In this document: positions 1-9,844 of the stretch, piece after piece | How positions within the stretch are numbered: the first letter of the stretch is position 1 | How the letters are laid out: every line of letters begins with the position of its first letter | Assembly: GCA_012955965.1 (NCBI GenBank) | Contig: JABBZI010000003.1 | Coordinates: 1 to 64,000 of the forward strand | Source: Clostridioides difficile | Lineage (GTDB): Bacteria > Bacillota > Clostridia > Peptostreptococcales > Peptostreptococcaceae | Direction of reading: 5' to 3' | DNA: 64,000 nt | Made by a program: the position numbers and the translations under genes | The notes under the pieces: model-generated | What the model was told of the DNA's origin: nothing | What the model saw: the letters and a program-made list of their open reading frames with translations, nothing else | The model's database searches: none

Positions 1-240
1 TATAAAATGAATTAAATATTAAAGATATTATTTAAATATATATATATTAATGTTTTTGGTTGAAAATACTGGAAAAATAATATTTTTCATAATTTTAAAA
101 ATAATAATAAAAAAATGAAAATACTGATGATAATCTATTGAGTAAACATAGAAAAGATGATATTATAAGGATGTACTAAAATGATTAAAGTAATCTTAGT
201 ACTAAATTTAACTATAAAAACAATGAGGGGGCGTTTTTTT

Positions 241-1632
241 ATGTCAAATACAGAAAGCGTATCTAAAAAAGGTGGTCATCCGAAGAGTTTTTGGCTTATT
301 TGCATGACAATTTTATGGGAGAGATTTAGTTATTATGGTTTAACAGCTTTATTGGTATTATTTTTTACAGCAAGTATTGCTCAAGGTGGTTTAGGCCTTT
401 CTACACAAGAAGCAACATCTATGTTTGGATTGTTTACAGGTCTTATATATCTTACACCATTAGTCGGTGGCTGGTTAGCAGATAAAGTTTTAGGTCAACA
501 AAAATGTATTTCTATAGGTGCACTTTTAATAGCAATAGGAGATTTTGTACTATTTGCTTCATCAACATCTATTGCAATGGTTTGGGTAGGCCTATCAATA
601 ATTATTTTAGGAAATGGTTTTTTCAAATCAAGTTGTTCAAATATAGTTGGGGATATATATCCTAAGACTGACGTATCGAGAAAAGATGCAGCATACAGTT
701 TATTCTATATGGCAGTAAATGTAGGAGCGTTTATAGCTCCAATAATATGTGGGCTGCTTTCTGATAATGTCTTTGCAGTAAGAGGAGCAAGTGGAGATAT
801 AGTATCTTATGGATATAAGATGGCATTTTTAATTTGTGGTATAGGTATGATGTTAGGTATGATTATATTTACACTTCTTGCACCAAAATTACTAAATGAA
901 ATTGGAAAACATCCTGTTACTAAAGGAAATAAAGGCGAAAAAATTGAGTATGGACCACTTACTAAGTTGGAGAAAAATAGGATAATAGCAATGGTTGTTT
1001 TGTTTTTATTTGTGGTCTTATTCTGGACAGCATACTATCAAACACAAAGTTCATTTATGATTTATGTAAGGGACAATGTAAACAGAACTCTATTTGGATT
1101 TGAAATGCCAGTAGCATGGCTTACATCATTAAATGCTATATTATGTGTAGCTTTGTGCCCAGTATTAGCCACTTTATGGGTTAAATTATCTAATACTAAA
1201 AGAGGTGATTTTTCTATTCCAGTTAAAATGGGATTAGGAATGATAATAATGGGTATTGGTTTTATAGTGATGGTATTTGCTACATTAGCTAATGGTCCAA
1301 ATGGAATGGTAAAGGCTAGCATGCTGTTTATAGTGGTGACTTATATATTTACAACAGTAGGTGAACTATTTTTGTCTCCTATAGGACTTGCGATGTTTAA
1401 TAAATTAGCTCCAGCTAAATATGCTACATTATCTATGGGAGCATGGTATCTAACAAGTTTCTTTGCGAGTTTATTATCAGGAAAGATTGCTGGCTTTACA
1501 GCTACACTTGGTTTTCTACAGATATTTGGAGGAATAGCCTCAGTATTAATAATCTTTGGTTTAATATTGTTAGGAATAAGAAACATATTAACAAAATTGA
1601 TGGCTATGGATTTACTAACAAAAGAAGAATAA
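241..1632 (+). CDS. POT-family (PTR2) peptide transporter
   Basis: Predicted inner-membrane proton-dependent oligopeptide transporter of about 463 residues, the usual length for bacterial POT proteins, with 12 or more hydrophobic segments. The N-terminal helix carries WERFSYYG, most of the POT signature ExxERFxYY, but the first Glu of the motif is Ile. The GGWLADKVLG loop after helix 2 is also typical. I chose the ATG at 241 because GAGGGG lies 7-12 bases upstream and the protein then begins just before the first helix; an in-frame ATG at 181 with a weaker AAGGA is possible. The gene is followed by a terminator and then by an Xaa-Pro aminopeptidase and a second POT gene, so the block looks devoted to uptake and breakdown of small peptides. 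The family is clear; the substrate is not known. Confidence 0.9.
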   Translation: MSNTESVSKKGGHPKSFWLICMTILWERFSYYGLTALLVLFFTASIAQGGLGLSTQEATSMFGLFTGLIYLTPLVGGWLADKVLGQQKCISIGALLIAIGDFVLFASSTSIAMVWVGLSIIILGNGFFKSSCSNIVGDIYPKTDVSRKDAAYSLFYMAVNVGAFIAPIICGLLSDNVFAVRGASGDIVSYGYKMAFLICGIGMMLGMIIFTLLAPKLLNEIGKHPVTKGNKGEKIEYGPLTKLEKNRIIAMVVLFLFVVLFWTAYYQTQSSFMIYVRDNVNRTLFGFEMPVAWLTSLNAILCVALCPVLATLWVKLSNTKRGDFSIPVKMGLGMIIMGIGFIVMVFATLANGPNGMVKASMLFIVVTYIFTTVGELFLSPIGLAMFNKLAPAKYATLSMGAWYLTSFFASLLSGKIAGFTATLGFLQIFGGIASVLIIFGLILLGIRNILTKLMAMDLLTKEE

Positions 1633-1657
1633 TTCATACAGAATTAGTGAAAATAAA

Positions 1658-1705
1658 GGAAATTACATTTAAATATAAAATAAAAATGTAATTTCCTCTT
1701 TAATT
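1658..1705 (+). terminator. Intrinsic terminator after the first POT gene
   Basis: A 13-bp perfect stem (1658-1670 with 1684-1696) is followed by a T-rich stretch. It lies 25 bases after the stop codon and separates the transporter from the aminopeptidase gene. Confidence 0.75.
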
Positions 1706-1867
1706 ATGAAAAAAAGCTTTACACATATACATAATATAATTAAAATTATAATTGTGATAATTAGAGTGTATAAGATTTATATAAATTATAAGAAAAATAT
1801 TTATGTAATAAACTTTACATACTTATATATTTAGTTATTCAAACTATTATTTTGAGGAGGTCTTGTT

Positions 1868-3661
1868 GTGAATATAAAAGACAGATTAAGTGAATTAAGA
1901 AGACTTATGGAAGAAAAAAATATAGATGCCTATATGATTCCATCTTCTGATAATCATCAAAGCGAATATGTAGGAGATTACTTTAAATCAAGAGAATTTA
2001 TATCAGGATTTAATGGTTCAGCTGGTACAGTTATTGTTACTAAAGATGAAGCTGGATTATGGACAGATGGAAGATATTTCATACAGGCAGAGTCTCAATT
2101 AGAAGGAAGTACAATAAAATTATTTAAAATGGGACAAGAAGGTTGCCCAACTACAGATGAATATTTATATACAAATATTCCTGAGGGTGGAACTTTAGGG
2201 TTTGATGGTAGAGTTATAAGTGCTAGAGAAGGAGCTACATTAGCTGAAAAATTATCTAAAAAAGGAATAAAGGTAGAATACCAATATGATTTAATAGACA
2301 GTGTGTGGAAAGATAGACCTGCTTTATCAGACAGTAAAGCATTCTTATTGGATGTTAAATATTGTGGAGAAGGTTTTAGCTCAAAACTAAGTAGATTAAG
2401 AGAGAAAATGAGTGAAAAAGGGACTTCTACTCATGTAATAACTACTCTTGATGATATAGCATGGCTATTTAATATAAGAGGTGGAGATGTTAAATACAAT
2501 CCAGTTGTACTTTCTTATGCAGTAATAACTTTAAAAGAAGTTTACCTATTTGTTGATGAAAGCAAATTAAATGAAGAAATATTAACTGAACTAGCAAAAG
2601 AAAATGTTCAAATAAAGCCATATAATGATGTATATGAATTTGTAAAATCTATAGACAAAGCTGAAAAAGTTTTAGTAGATGGAACTAAACTTAATTATGC
2701 GATTTACAATAATATACCTTGTGAAGTTGAGAAGGTTGATGAGTTTAATCCAGTAATGTTCTTTAAAGCACAAAAAAATGAGACAGAATTAGAAAATATA
2801 AGAAACTCACACATTAAAGATGGTGTAGCTTTCACTAAATTTATGTACTGGTTAAAGCAAAATGTAGGTAAAATGGATATAACTGAGATAAGTGCTACTG
2901 AAAAATTAGAAAACTTAAGAAGAGAACAAGAAGGTTTCTTTGAGCCAAGTTTCAATACAATTGCTGCATATAAAGAGCATGCAGCTATGATGCATTATAG
3001 TGCTACTCCAGAATCAAATTATAAATTAGAAGCTGAAGGATTATTCTTAGTAGACTCAGGTGGACAATATTATGATGGAACTACTGATATAACTAGAACT
3101 ACAGTATTAGGACCTATAAGTGATGAATTAAAGCTACACTTTACTTCTGTAGCAAGAGGTATGATAAATCTTTCTAAAGTTAAGTTTTTACATGGTTGTA
3201 GAGGATATAACTTAGATATATTATCTAGAAGTTGTATGTGGAATATGGGAATAGATTATCAATGTGGAACTGGACATGGTATAGGATTTGTGTTAAATGT
3301 TCATGAAGCACCAAATGGATTTAGATGGAGAGTAGTACCTGAAAGATTTGATAGTGCAGTTCTTGAAGAAGGAATGGTAACTACTAATGAACCAGGTATA
3401 TATATAGAAGGTTCTCATGGTATAAGAACAGAGAATGAAATAGTAGTTAGAAAAGCTGAAAAGAATTTCTATGGTCAATTTATGGAATTTGAAGTTGTTA
3501 CATTAGCTCCTATTGATTTAGATGGTATAGTTCCAGAATTAATGAATCAAGATGAAAAAGATTATTTAAACTGGTATCATAAGTTAGTTTATGATAAAAT
3601 ATCTTCTTTCTTAACTGATGAAGAAAGAGAATGGTTAAAAGTATACACTAGAGCGATATAG
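1868..3661 (+). CDS. Xaa-Pro aminopeptidase, M24 family, long three-domain form
   Basis: Cytoplasmic metallopeptidase that removes the N-terminal residue from peptides with proline in second position. The 597-residue length matches the long aminopeptidase P form: two creatinase-like N-terminal domains and a C-terminal pita-bread catalytic domain. The dinuclear metal ligands are visible in order: Asp in LVDSGGQY, Asp in GTTDITR, His in GHGIGFVLNVHEAP, Glu in TNEPGIYIEG and Glu in RTENEIVV. The start is a GTG at 1868 behind a strong GAGGAGG. It sits between two POT transporters, which fits intake of proline-containing peptides to feed Stickland-type amino acid fermentation; that link is inference. 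Confidence 0.93.
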   Translation: MNIKDRLSELRRLMEEKNIDAYMIPSSDNHQSEYVGDYFKSREFISGFNGSAGTVIVTKDEAGLWTDGRYFIQAESQLEGSTIKLFKMGQEGCPTTDEYLYTNIPEGGTLGFDGRVISAREGATLAEKLSKKGIKVEYQYDLIDSVWKDRPALSDSKAFLLDVKYCGEGFSSKLSRLREKMSEKGTSTHVITTLDDIAWLFNIRGGDVKYNPVVLSYAVITLKEVYLFVDESKLNEEILTELAKENVQIKPYNDVYEFVKSIDKAEKVLVDGTKLNYAIYNNIPCEVEKVDEFNPVMFFKAQKNETELENIRNSHIKDGVAFTKFMYWLKQNVGKMDITEISATEKLENLRREQEGFFEPSFNTIAAYKEHAAMMHYSATPESNYKLEAEGLFLVDSGGQYYDGTTDITRTTVLGPISDELKLHFTSVARGMINLSKVKFLHGCRGYNLDILSRSCMWNMGIDYQCGTGHGIGFVLNVHEAPNGFRWRVVPERFDSAVLEEGMVTTNEPGIYIEGSHGIRTENEIVVRKAEKNFYGQFMEFEVVTLAPIDLDGIVPELMNQDEKDYLNWYHKLVYDKISSFLTDEEREWLKVYTRAI

Positions 3662-3675
3662 TTTATAACTAAATA

Positions 3676-3716
3676 TAATAAAAAATCGAGGTACTATGTA
3701 TCTCGATTTTTTATTA
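3676..3716. terminator. Bidirectional terminator
   Basis: A perfect 15-bp inverted repeat (3676-3690 with 3702-3716) lies between two convergent genes. It has an A-run on one side and a T-run on the other, so it can end transcription from both directions. Confidence 0.85.
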
Positions 3717-3744
3717 TATTTTTTATTCAATTTAGAAAAAGTTT

Positions 3745-5127
3745 TTAATTTGATAATTCTACTAATTTTTTGTTCATTATAAGTAATATAATTCCAAACA
3801 GTAATAAGAATGATGGTATTACTATGAATACTTGTAGCATACCAAGTTGATCTATAATAGCTTGTGTATATCCAGATAATTTATTTGCTGCAAACTTACC
3901 TAAAAACCAAACTCCCATTAGAAATGAAATATATTTTTCAGGTGAAAGTTTATTTACCATACCATATCCAACTGGAGAAAAGCAAATTTCTCCTATACTT
4001 TGGAATGTTAAAAACCCAACTACCCAAAATACACTTGCTTTATGAATAGAATTAGGGTCTGTTCCTGTTTGCATAACTGCTACTATCATGAATAAAAATG
4101 CTATAGCTAATAGTATAAATCCTAGACTCATCTTCTTAGGTACACTTAAATCACCTTTTTTAGTTTGAGATAGTTTTACCCATACTAGAGCAGATATAGG
4201 TCCAAGAATGACACAAAGCAGACCATTGTATGAGTCTATCCATGAAGTTGGAATTTGAAAATTGCCAACAGCAAGGTTTATGTGCTCTTTTGTATATAAA
4301 GCAATAGACATAGAGGCTTGATTGTATGCTATCCAAAAAAATACTGTAAAGAAAGCTAAGACTAATATTACCACTATTCTTTTTTTCTCAATCAAAGTTA
4401 ATGGTTTTGAAGCTAACATCTTCTTATATTCAAGTGATTTTTTTATAGATTCTCTTCCATTATTGAATTCATTATTTAAAGATTTATAAAATTTTTTATT
4501 ACCAACTATAAAGAATAATAAACCTATTAAAACAGTAATTGATGAAAATAAGAATACATATCTATAGCCATACATACTTATAGAAGCACCAGTTTTCATA
4601 GCAAACCATTCATTAGCAACTAAACCACATACTAAAGGTCCAAATAATGTTCCTAAATTAGTGGCCATATATGTAATAGAGAAAGCGCCATCTTTTCTTG
4701 GATCATCATTAGTATATAGATTCCCAACTAAAGTGTGTAGGTTTCCTTTATAAAAGCCTATTCCTAATCCAGATAAGAATATCATGCTGTTTATATCTAT
4801 TTTACTATCCGCTAAATATCCTAAAAAATAACCAATTGAGACCATTATCATTCCAAGTATAATACAGTTTTTGGGTCCTAAAAATCTATCGCTGACCCAT
4901 CCACCAATAACTGGAGAAAAATAAGTCCATGCCAAAAAAGATGCAAGCATTGATGCTGATTCTGCTGGTGTTAATCCTAGACCACCTTTGGATACTTGTT
5001 CAGCTAAAAATAATAATAATACCAACTTCATACCATAGTATGCAAGTCCCACAAAGGTAAATATTGAACAACAGAAATATAAATCCTTAGGTTGTTTAAG
5101 TTTTTCTTGAGTTTTTGAAACTGACAT
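3745..5127 (-). CDS. POT-family transporter lacking the ExxERFxYY motif
   Basis: Second POT/PTR2-like permease, about 460 residues with many hydrophobic segments. It shares GGLGLTPAES, the GGWVSDRFLG loop and overall layout with the protein encoded at 241-1632, so the two are paralogues. Where other members have ExxERFxYYG in helix 1, this one reads FTFVGLAYYG, so all charged residues of the proton-coupling motif are gone. The start chosen is the ATG at 5127, which has GGAGG 8-12 bases upstream; longer in-frame extensions lack a site. It is transcribed towards the aminopeptidase gene. It may use another coupling ion, act as an exchanger, or carry a different substrate; the sequence does not decide. 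Confidence 0.85.
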   Translation of the reverse strand: MSVSKTQEKLKQPKDLYFCCSIFTFVGLAYYGMKLVLLLFLAEQVSKGGLGLTPAESASMLASFLAWTYFSPVIGGWVSDRFLGPKNCIILGMIMVSIGYFLGYLADSKIDINSMIFLSGLGIGFYKGNLHTLVGNLYTNDDPRKDGAFSITYMATNLGTLFGPLVCGLVANEWFAMKTGASISMYGYRYVFLFSSITVLIGLLFFIVGNKKFYKSLNNEFNNGRESIKKSLEYKKMLASKPLTLIEKKRIVVILVLAFFTVFFWIAYNQASMSIALYTKEHINLAVGNFQIPTSWIDSYNGLLCVILGPISALVWVKLSQTKKGDLSVPKKMSLGFILLAIAFLFMIVAVMQTGTDPNSIHKASVFWVVGFLTFQSIGEICFSPVGYGMVNKLSPEKYISFLMGVWFLGKFAANKLSGYTQAIIDQLGMLQVFIVIPSFLLLFGIILLIMNKKLVELSN

Positions 5128-5382
5128 ATGTATAGAACCTCCAGATAAAAAATTTAACAAAAATTTCCCATACTATATGAGTATATGTTTTTTTGTTAGA
5201 GACGTCAACTTATGAGACAATTTAATTAAATTGCAATATATGTAAAAATAGTATCATTTTTGTATATTCAGTAATATTTTTTTATGAGAATATATGTTAT
5301 TATTATATTAAAATACAACATATTATGGAAAGGATATGCCAATTTAGTAGTTAGATTGATTGTTTGGCAGGTGGGATGAGCT

Positions 5383-5730
5383 ATGATAAGAAAGAAATCT
5401 GAATTACAAGTAGAAGTAAAAGAAAATTTGAATGGTGGTATTGGAAAAGTTAGGCTTGAAAATATAATACAAAATGAAGAGCTTAAAGGAAAAGGAAGAC
5501 TATTTAAAAGAATAGCTTTACCAGCAGGAAGTTCAATTGGTGTGCATGACCATACAACGGATTTTGAAGTATACTATATATTAAAAGGAAAAGGGAAAGT
5601 ATTTGATAATGGGGAGTTTATAGAAGTTAATGAGGGTGATGTAGTGTATACAGCTGATGGTGCAAAACATTCTATAGAAAATATAGGAGAAGAAGAACTT
5701 GAATTTGTAGCACTAGTTTTATATATGTAA
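5383..5730 (+). CDS. Small single-domain cupin protein
   Basis: A 115-residue protein that is essentially one cupin barrel. The motifs GSSIGVHDHTTDFEVYYILKG and GDVVYTADGAKHSIEN hold the His and Glu residues that bind a metal in this family. It ends 17 bases before the next gene, so the two are probably co-transcribed. Related small cupins bind metabolites or act as simple sugar or carboxylate-binding proteins, so the family does not give a reaction. The ATG at 5383 has a purine-rich GGTGGGATGAG upstream. Confidence 0.8.
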   Translation: MIRKKSELQVEVKENLNGGIGKVRLENIIQNEELKGKGRLFKRIALPAGSSIGVHDHTTDFEVYYILKGKGKVFDNGEFIEVNEGDVVYTADGAKHSIENIGEEELEFVALVLYM

Positions 5731-5747
5731 ATTATGGAGGAGAAGTC

Positions 5748-6782
5748 ATGACAAGCAAGATAGAAGAAATTAAAGACAAGATAAATAGATTTTGCAACTC
5801 CAATTTGAATCAAGAATATAAAGATATAAGTTTTAAAATTTTGCAAAACCTTTTAGATAATAGCAAAGATATAATTCATTCTTCTAGAGCTGATATATGG
5901 TCTTCAGCTATACTAAATATAGTTTTGGAGCAAAATCTTTTATATAATAAGAAGCATCCATTACATATAACAAAAAAAGAATTTTCAAAACAAATAGGTG
6001 TTTCTTTAAACACTATAAATAATAAATCAGCTTTGATAAAGGAAGTTTGCAGTATTGACTTTTTAAATCAAGATACTATAGCTATTTCTAATGTGGAATT
6101 TTGGGTGAAAGAGACGAATTCTAAATCCAAGTCTATAGATTTAGATTTAGAAAAGAAGAAAATATTGTATAAAAGATATATCAAGCTATCACAAGATGCT
6201 AATAGTAATATTGAATCAATTAGATATATGGAAGAAGCTGCAAATATAGGGAAAAGCATGATTACTAAAGAAGATAAAGAGCTTGGATTTTGGAAAGGCC
6301 TATCTACTAGAGCCTATATGATAGCACTTGAATCTATTGCTAGGAAGTTAGAAAGTATTGATAACTTAAATGAGTCAAAAAAAGTACTAGAGTATTTAAT
6401 ATCAATTAATCCTAGTGATGAGCAAGGAATAAGATATAAGCTGTTAAATATATTGATTAGATTAAATGATAGAACTTCAATAAATAAATTATTTGAACTT
6501 TATAAAGAAGAAAAGTCTGCTACATGGATGTACAGTAAAGCTCTTTATTACTTTAAAAATAAAAGTATGTTTTTAGCAAATGATTCTATTAAGGTTGCTA
6601 AAAGTAAAAATAAATATATCGGATTATATTTGTTAGATTGGCGAAATGCTTTTGGTAGAGACTTTGTTACAGAAGAAGAAAAGGCTGAAGCTGCATATTA
6701 CTATGATGAAAATATAGTTCTTTGGAATGAGGTTAAAGGTTCAATAGATTGGTTATTGAAAAAAATGTTGGAATTTTCATAA
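5748..6782 (+). CDS. Uncharacterised helical repeat protein, DUF6398/TPR-like
   Basis: I do not recognise a specific function. The N-terminal ~115 residues look like a cyclin-like or winged-helix fold (ADIWSSAILNIVLEQN, then FSKQIGVSLNTINNKSALI), similar to the DUF6398 type. The region from about 150 onward is all-helical with TPR-like pairs (IRYMEEAANIGKSM, ESKKVLEYLISINPSDEQG), ending in AEAAYYYDENIVLWNEVKG. There is no signal peptide or membrane segment. It begins 17 bases after the cupin gene behind GGAGGAGAAGTC, so they form an operon. A strong terminator follows. A role as a scaffold or regulator acting with the cupin protein is only a guess. Confidence 0.7.
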   Translation: MTSKIEEIKDKINRFCNSNLNQEYKDISFKILQNLLDNSKDIIHSSRADIWSSAILNIVLEQNLLYNKKHPLHITKKEFSKQIGVSLNTINNKSALIKEVCSIDFLNQDTIAISNVEFWVKETNSKSKSIDLDLEKKKILYKRYIKLSQDANSNIESIRYMEEAANIGKSMITKEDKELGFWKGLSTRAYMIALESIARKLESIDNLNESKKVLEYLISINPSDEQGIRYKLLNILIRLNDRTSINKLFELYKEEKSATWMYSKALYYFKNKSMFLANDSIKVAKSKNKYIGLYLLDWRNAFGRDFVTEEEKAEAAYYYDENIVLWNEVKGSIDWLLKKMLEFS

Positions 6783-6827
6783 AAAAAACTACTCCTTACT
6801 TTTATAAAAGTAAAAGGAGTAGTTTTT
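6781..6827. terminator. Bidirectional terminator
   Basis: A long stem with arms containing ACTACTCCTT and AAGGAGTAGT and a short A-rich bulge, flanked by A- and T-runs, sits between two convergent genes. Confidence 0.85.
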
Positions 6828-6830
6828 AAT

Positions 6831-7880
6831 TTATACATCTAGTTTTAAATCTCCTGGTTTTATTAATCCTTTTTTTCTCATAAATTCTGAAATTAATAGA
6901 GTTACAATAGCAGGAAGTATAAAGTTAAGTAAAAGTATACCAACCCACATAGTTATACCTCCTTTTCCAGCACTTTGCATAGCAGTGACTGTTCCAAATT
7001 GGCCAACCAATCCACAAGTACCCATACCAGAACCAATAGGAATATTCTCCATTTTAAATATTGTTGTAGATAATGGTCCAAGTAATATTGAAGCAACAGT
7101 AGGTGGTATCCAAATTTTCCAATTTTTTATTATGTTGGGAACTTGAAGCATGGATGTACCAAGCCCTTGTGCAACCAGACCACCTACACCGTTTTCTCTA
7201 AAGCTCATAACAGCGAAACCTATCATTTGGCAACAACAACCAACAGTTGCTGCTCCACCAGCAAGACCACCTAAACTAAGCATCATACAAATAGCTGCAC
7301 TACTTATAGGTAATGTAAGAGCTATACCAACAAGTGCAGAGACTAGAGCTCCCATTATTATAGGTTGCATAGTTGTAGCTTGCATTATTATGTTTCCAAA
7401 TGAAGTCATAAATGCAGAAACAGCAGGACCAATAAGTTGAGCTACAAGTACTCCAATTAATATTGTTACAGCAGGTGTAACCAATATATCTACTTTTGTT
7501 TCTTTTGAAACTAATTTTCCAATCTCTACAGCAAAAAGTGTAGCAACAAATGCTCCAACAGGGCCGCCTAATTCGTTACCACAAGCGCCAACAAGTGCAC
7601 AAGAAAATAGTACAAGTGGAGGTGCTTGAAGCCCATATGCAATAGACACTGCTATAGCTGGACCCGTAACCTGTTTAGCAAGAGGGCTTATAACTTCAGT
7701 AAAAAGAGAAATATTGAAGTTGTCTCCTAATGTGTTAAAAATTGTTCCAATTAAAAGGGAAGAAAAAAGACCGAGTGCCATGTAACTTAACGCATCAATA
7801 AGATACCTTTGAACAGAAATTTCAATATTTTTTCTTTTAGCAAATGATTTGAAATCTTTTTTTTTGTAATTGATTTCCAA
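6831..7880 (-). CDS. PTS-type IIC membrane protein (PTS_EIIC_2-like)
   Basis: A 349-residue polytopic membrane protein resembling the PTS_EIIC_2 group, a set of Gram-positive IIC-like permeases found without their own IIA or IIB domains. Visible features are about nine hydrophobic segments rich in Gly and Ala, and the conserved stretches GACGNELGGPVGAF, LGGLAGGAATVGCCC and GMGTCGLVGQFGT. It starts with TTG at 7880 behind GAGGAGGA. It stands alone, convergent with the cupin operon. Substrate and even transport activity are unproven for this group. Because no phosphocarrier domains are encoded nearby, it may be a facilitator or a regulator rather than a classic PTS permease. Confidence 0.75.
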   Translation of the reverse strand: MEINYKKKDFKSFAKRKNIEISVQRYLIDALSYMALGLFSSLLIGTIFNTLGDNFNISLFTEVISPLAKQVTGPAIAVSIAYGLQAPPLVLFSCALVGACGNELGGPVGAFVATLFAVEIGKLVSKETKVDILVTPAVTILIGVLVAQLIGPAVSAFMTSFGNIIMQATTMQPIIMGALVSALVGIALTLPISSAAICMMLSLGGLAGGAATVGCCCQMIGFAVMSFRENGVGGLVAQGLGTSMLQVPNIIKNWKIWIPPTVASILLGPLSTTIFKMENIPIGSGMGTCGLVGQFGTVTAMQSAGKGGITMWVGILLLNFILPAIVTLLISEFMRKKGLIKPGDLKLDV

Positions 7881-8154
7881 TTTAAAGTCCTCCTCATATA
7901 ATACAAGTATAAATTTCTTTTGAATTAATTATATAACTTTTTAGCTGACAAGACAAATGTTATTTCACTAAAATTAGACTATTGTAATAGTAAGAAATTA
8001 ACACTAATTTTAGTTTTAAATTTTAAATTTATGGTTTATAATTAGTATAGGGATATTCTGAAATATAATAATTTTCCAGTTTATCCCAATATTTAACTTA
8101 GGTAGATTGCTTACAAAACAAATGATTATATATTAGGCTAAAGGAAGTGGATAG

Positions 8155-9690
8155 ATGAGATTTGTAGAAAATAAGAAATACAGAAAAATTGCCATAATTA
8201 TATCTATTCCTATATTGCTTGTTGCGCAGTACTACCTTTTTAAATTTGGAATACTTAGACCAATGGTAAAGGGAGTAGAAATCGAAATTGTAGATGGGGA
8301 ATATGTTAAAGATTTAGATAAGTATGTAGTGAAATTAAATGAAACAGTTACTTTGTCTACTGGCGAATATATCAAGGTTCCTTCATATGCTAAAGACCCA
8401 AATATTTGGTTTAATGTGTTGGATAATTCAGGGACTTTAAAAATAGATGGAAATAAGATGACAGCATTAAAGGTTGGGTATTCTTCTGTGGGTATTATGA
8501 AAAATTCAAGAGTGTTAAAAAAGGCTACTATAAAAGTAGTAGACCCAGAAGTAGAGTCACTAGATATGGAGATTAATGGGGATTTAAAACATGTTGGTGA
8601 TAGTGCTACTATAGAAAGTACAATAGAGGTTGATTATGATAAATTTAAAAAATCATATAGGCCTATTTATAAGAGTAGTAATGAAGATGTCTTAGAAATT
8701 AAAGGAAATACAGTAAGTGCAGTTGGAGTTGGAAAAGCTACAATATATGCTAAGTGTGGAAATAAAGAGGTAGAGAGAACATTTAGAATTCAAGCTAGAG
8801 TTGCTGAAATAAATATGAATGATGTAAAAATAGAAGTTGACCAAAATGAAAAATTAAAACCAGATATAATAACTTCTCCACCTGGTTTAGAGCCACCAAA
8901 AATATATTATGAGTTAGCAGATTCAAAATTACCTGTAGAAAGAGCGATAAGTCTAAGTGGTGATGGCAATATTGTAGGACTTAGGGAAGGTAAGGAAAGA
9001 GTAAGGATAACTTGTGGAGATAAATCTAAAATAATAACTGTAACAGTAGTTAAAGAAACTATAACGAATGACTATATACAAAATTTAGTGGGTTCACATA
9101 AAATAGTAAATAATAAAGTTATTATTAAGCTTGAGTGGGATTATATGAAAGATGTCTTTGATTATGATATATATCTTAAAGATAAATTATCAGGAGAATC
9201 ATTTAAGAAAATCAAATCTATAACTATAAATGAAAGTGATTTAGGAAAATCACAAAAAGTATATGCTACAATAGAAGTGGATATAAAAGACAATCAAAAT
9301 TTAGATTTTGATATTTATGTTGTAGGTAAGAAAGATTCAGATACAACTAAGCCAAGTAATGTAATAAACATTACTAATGGAAATGGAAATTCAAATAACG
9401 ATAATAATATTCAAGATATGAAAGTAGAAAACATATCAGCTAATGTTGATAGAGATAACAATGTTATTAGAGTGAACTGGAGTAGTGTATCTCATAAGGG
9501 TTGTACCTATAGTATATATGTAAAAAATAATACTAATGGAGAGGGAGACTTTACACTGTATCAAAGTGATATACAAGGTAATGAGCATACTATAAATATA
9601 CCAGAAGGAGATTTAAATATGGATATTTATGTTGTTGCAAATTACGATGGAAAAAGTTCTCAAAATAGTGATGTTATAAATGTAAGATAG
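8155..9690 (+). CDS. Membrane-anchored protein with bacterial Ig-like and fibronectin-like domains
   Basis: A 511-residue extracytoplasmic protein. Residues ~11-31 form one hydrophobic anchor (IAIIISIPILLVAQYYLFKF) with positive charges before it, so the rest faces outside. The ectodomain shows BIG_2-like strands: VGYSSVGIM near 105, then VSAVGVGKATIYA near 190 and IVGLREGKERVRIT near 280. Two fibronectin-III-like units follow (around 315-400 and 420-511), separated by an Asn/Gly-rich linker GNGNSNNDNNIQD. There is no LPXTG motif, cell-wall-binding repeat or enzyme domain. It is monocistronic and followed by a strong hairpin. A structural or adhesion role in the envelope is likely from the domain types only. 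Confidence 0.75.
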   Translation: MRFVENKKYRKIAIIISIPILLVAQYYLFKFGILRPMVKGVEIEIVDGEYVKDLDKYVVKLNETVTLSTGEYIKVPSYAKDPNIWFNVLDNSGTLKIDGNKMTALKVGYSSVGIMKNSRVLKKATIKVVDPEVESLDMEINGDLKHVGDSATIESTIEVDYDKFKKSYRPIYKSSNEDVLEIKGNTVSAVGVGKATIYAKCGNKEVERTFRIQARVAEINMNDVKIEVDQNEKLKPDIITSPPGLEPPKIYYELADSKLPVERAISLSGDGNIVGLREGKERVRITCGDKSKIITVTVVKETITNDYIQNLVGSHKIVNNKVIIKLEWDYMKDVFDYDIYLKDKLSGESFKKIKSITINESDLGKSQKVYATIEVDIKDNQNLDFDIYVVGKKDSDTTKPSNVINITNGNGNSNNDNNIQDMKVENISANVDRDNNVIRVNWSSVSHKGCTYSIYVKNNTNGEGDFTLYQSDIQGNEHTINIPEGDLNMDIYVVANYDGKSSQNSDVINVR

Positions 9691-9743
9691 ATTTTTATAC
9701 AAATTAAGAGTATAAAATTTGTGGTTTATTGAAAAATTAAATT

Positions 9744-9788
9744 AAAAAAAGGGGATAGTATGATTATCATCATACTATCCCCTTTTTT
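9744..9788. terminator. Strong bidirectional terminator
   Basis: A perfect stem of about 20 bp around GGGGATAGTATGAT with a 4-base loop, preceded by an A-run and followed by a T-run, lies between two convergent genes. Confidence 0.9.
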
Positions 9789-9844
9789 ATATATGGATTT
9801 CAAGTTTTTAGTGTAAGAAATATTTTTTATTAATTGATACAATC

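Noticed and set aside
8155-9690. Cell-wall sorting signal in the Ig-domain protein
   Set aside because: No LPXTG or sortase-type SPKTG/PPKTG motif and no C-terminal hydrophobic segment; the N-terminal helix is the only anchor.
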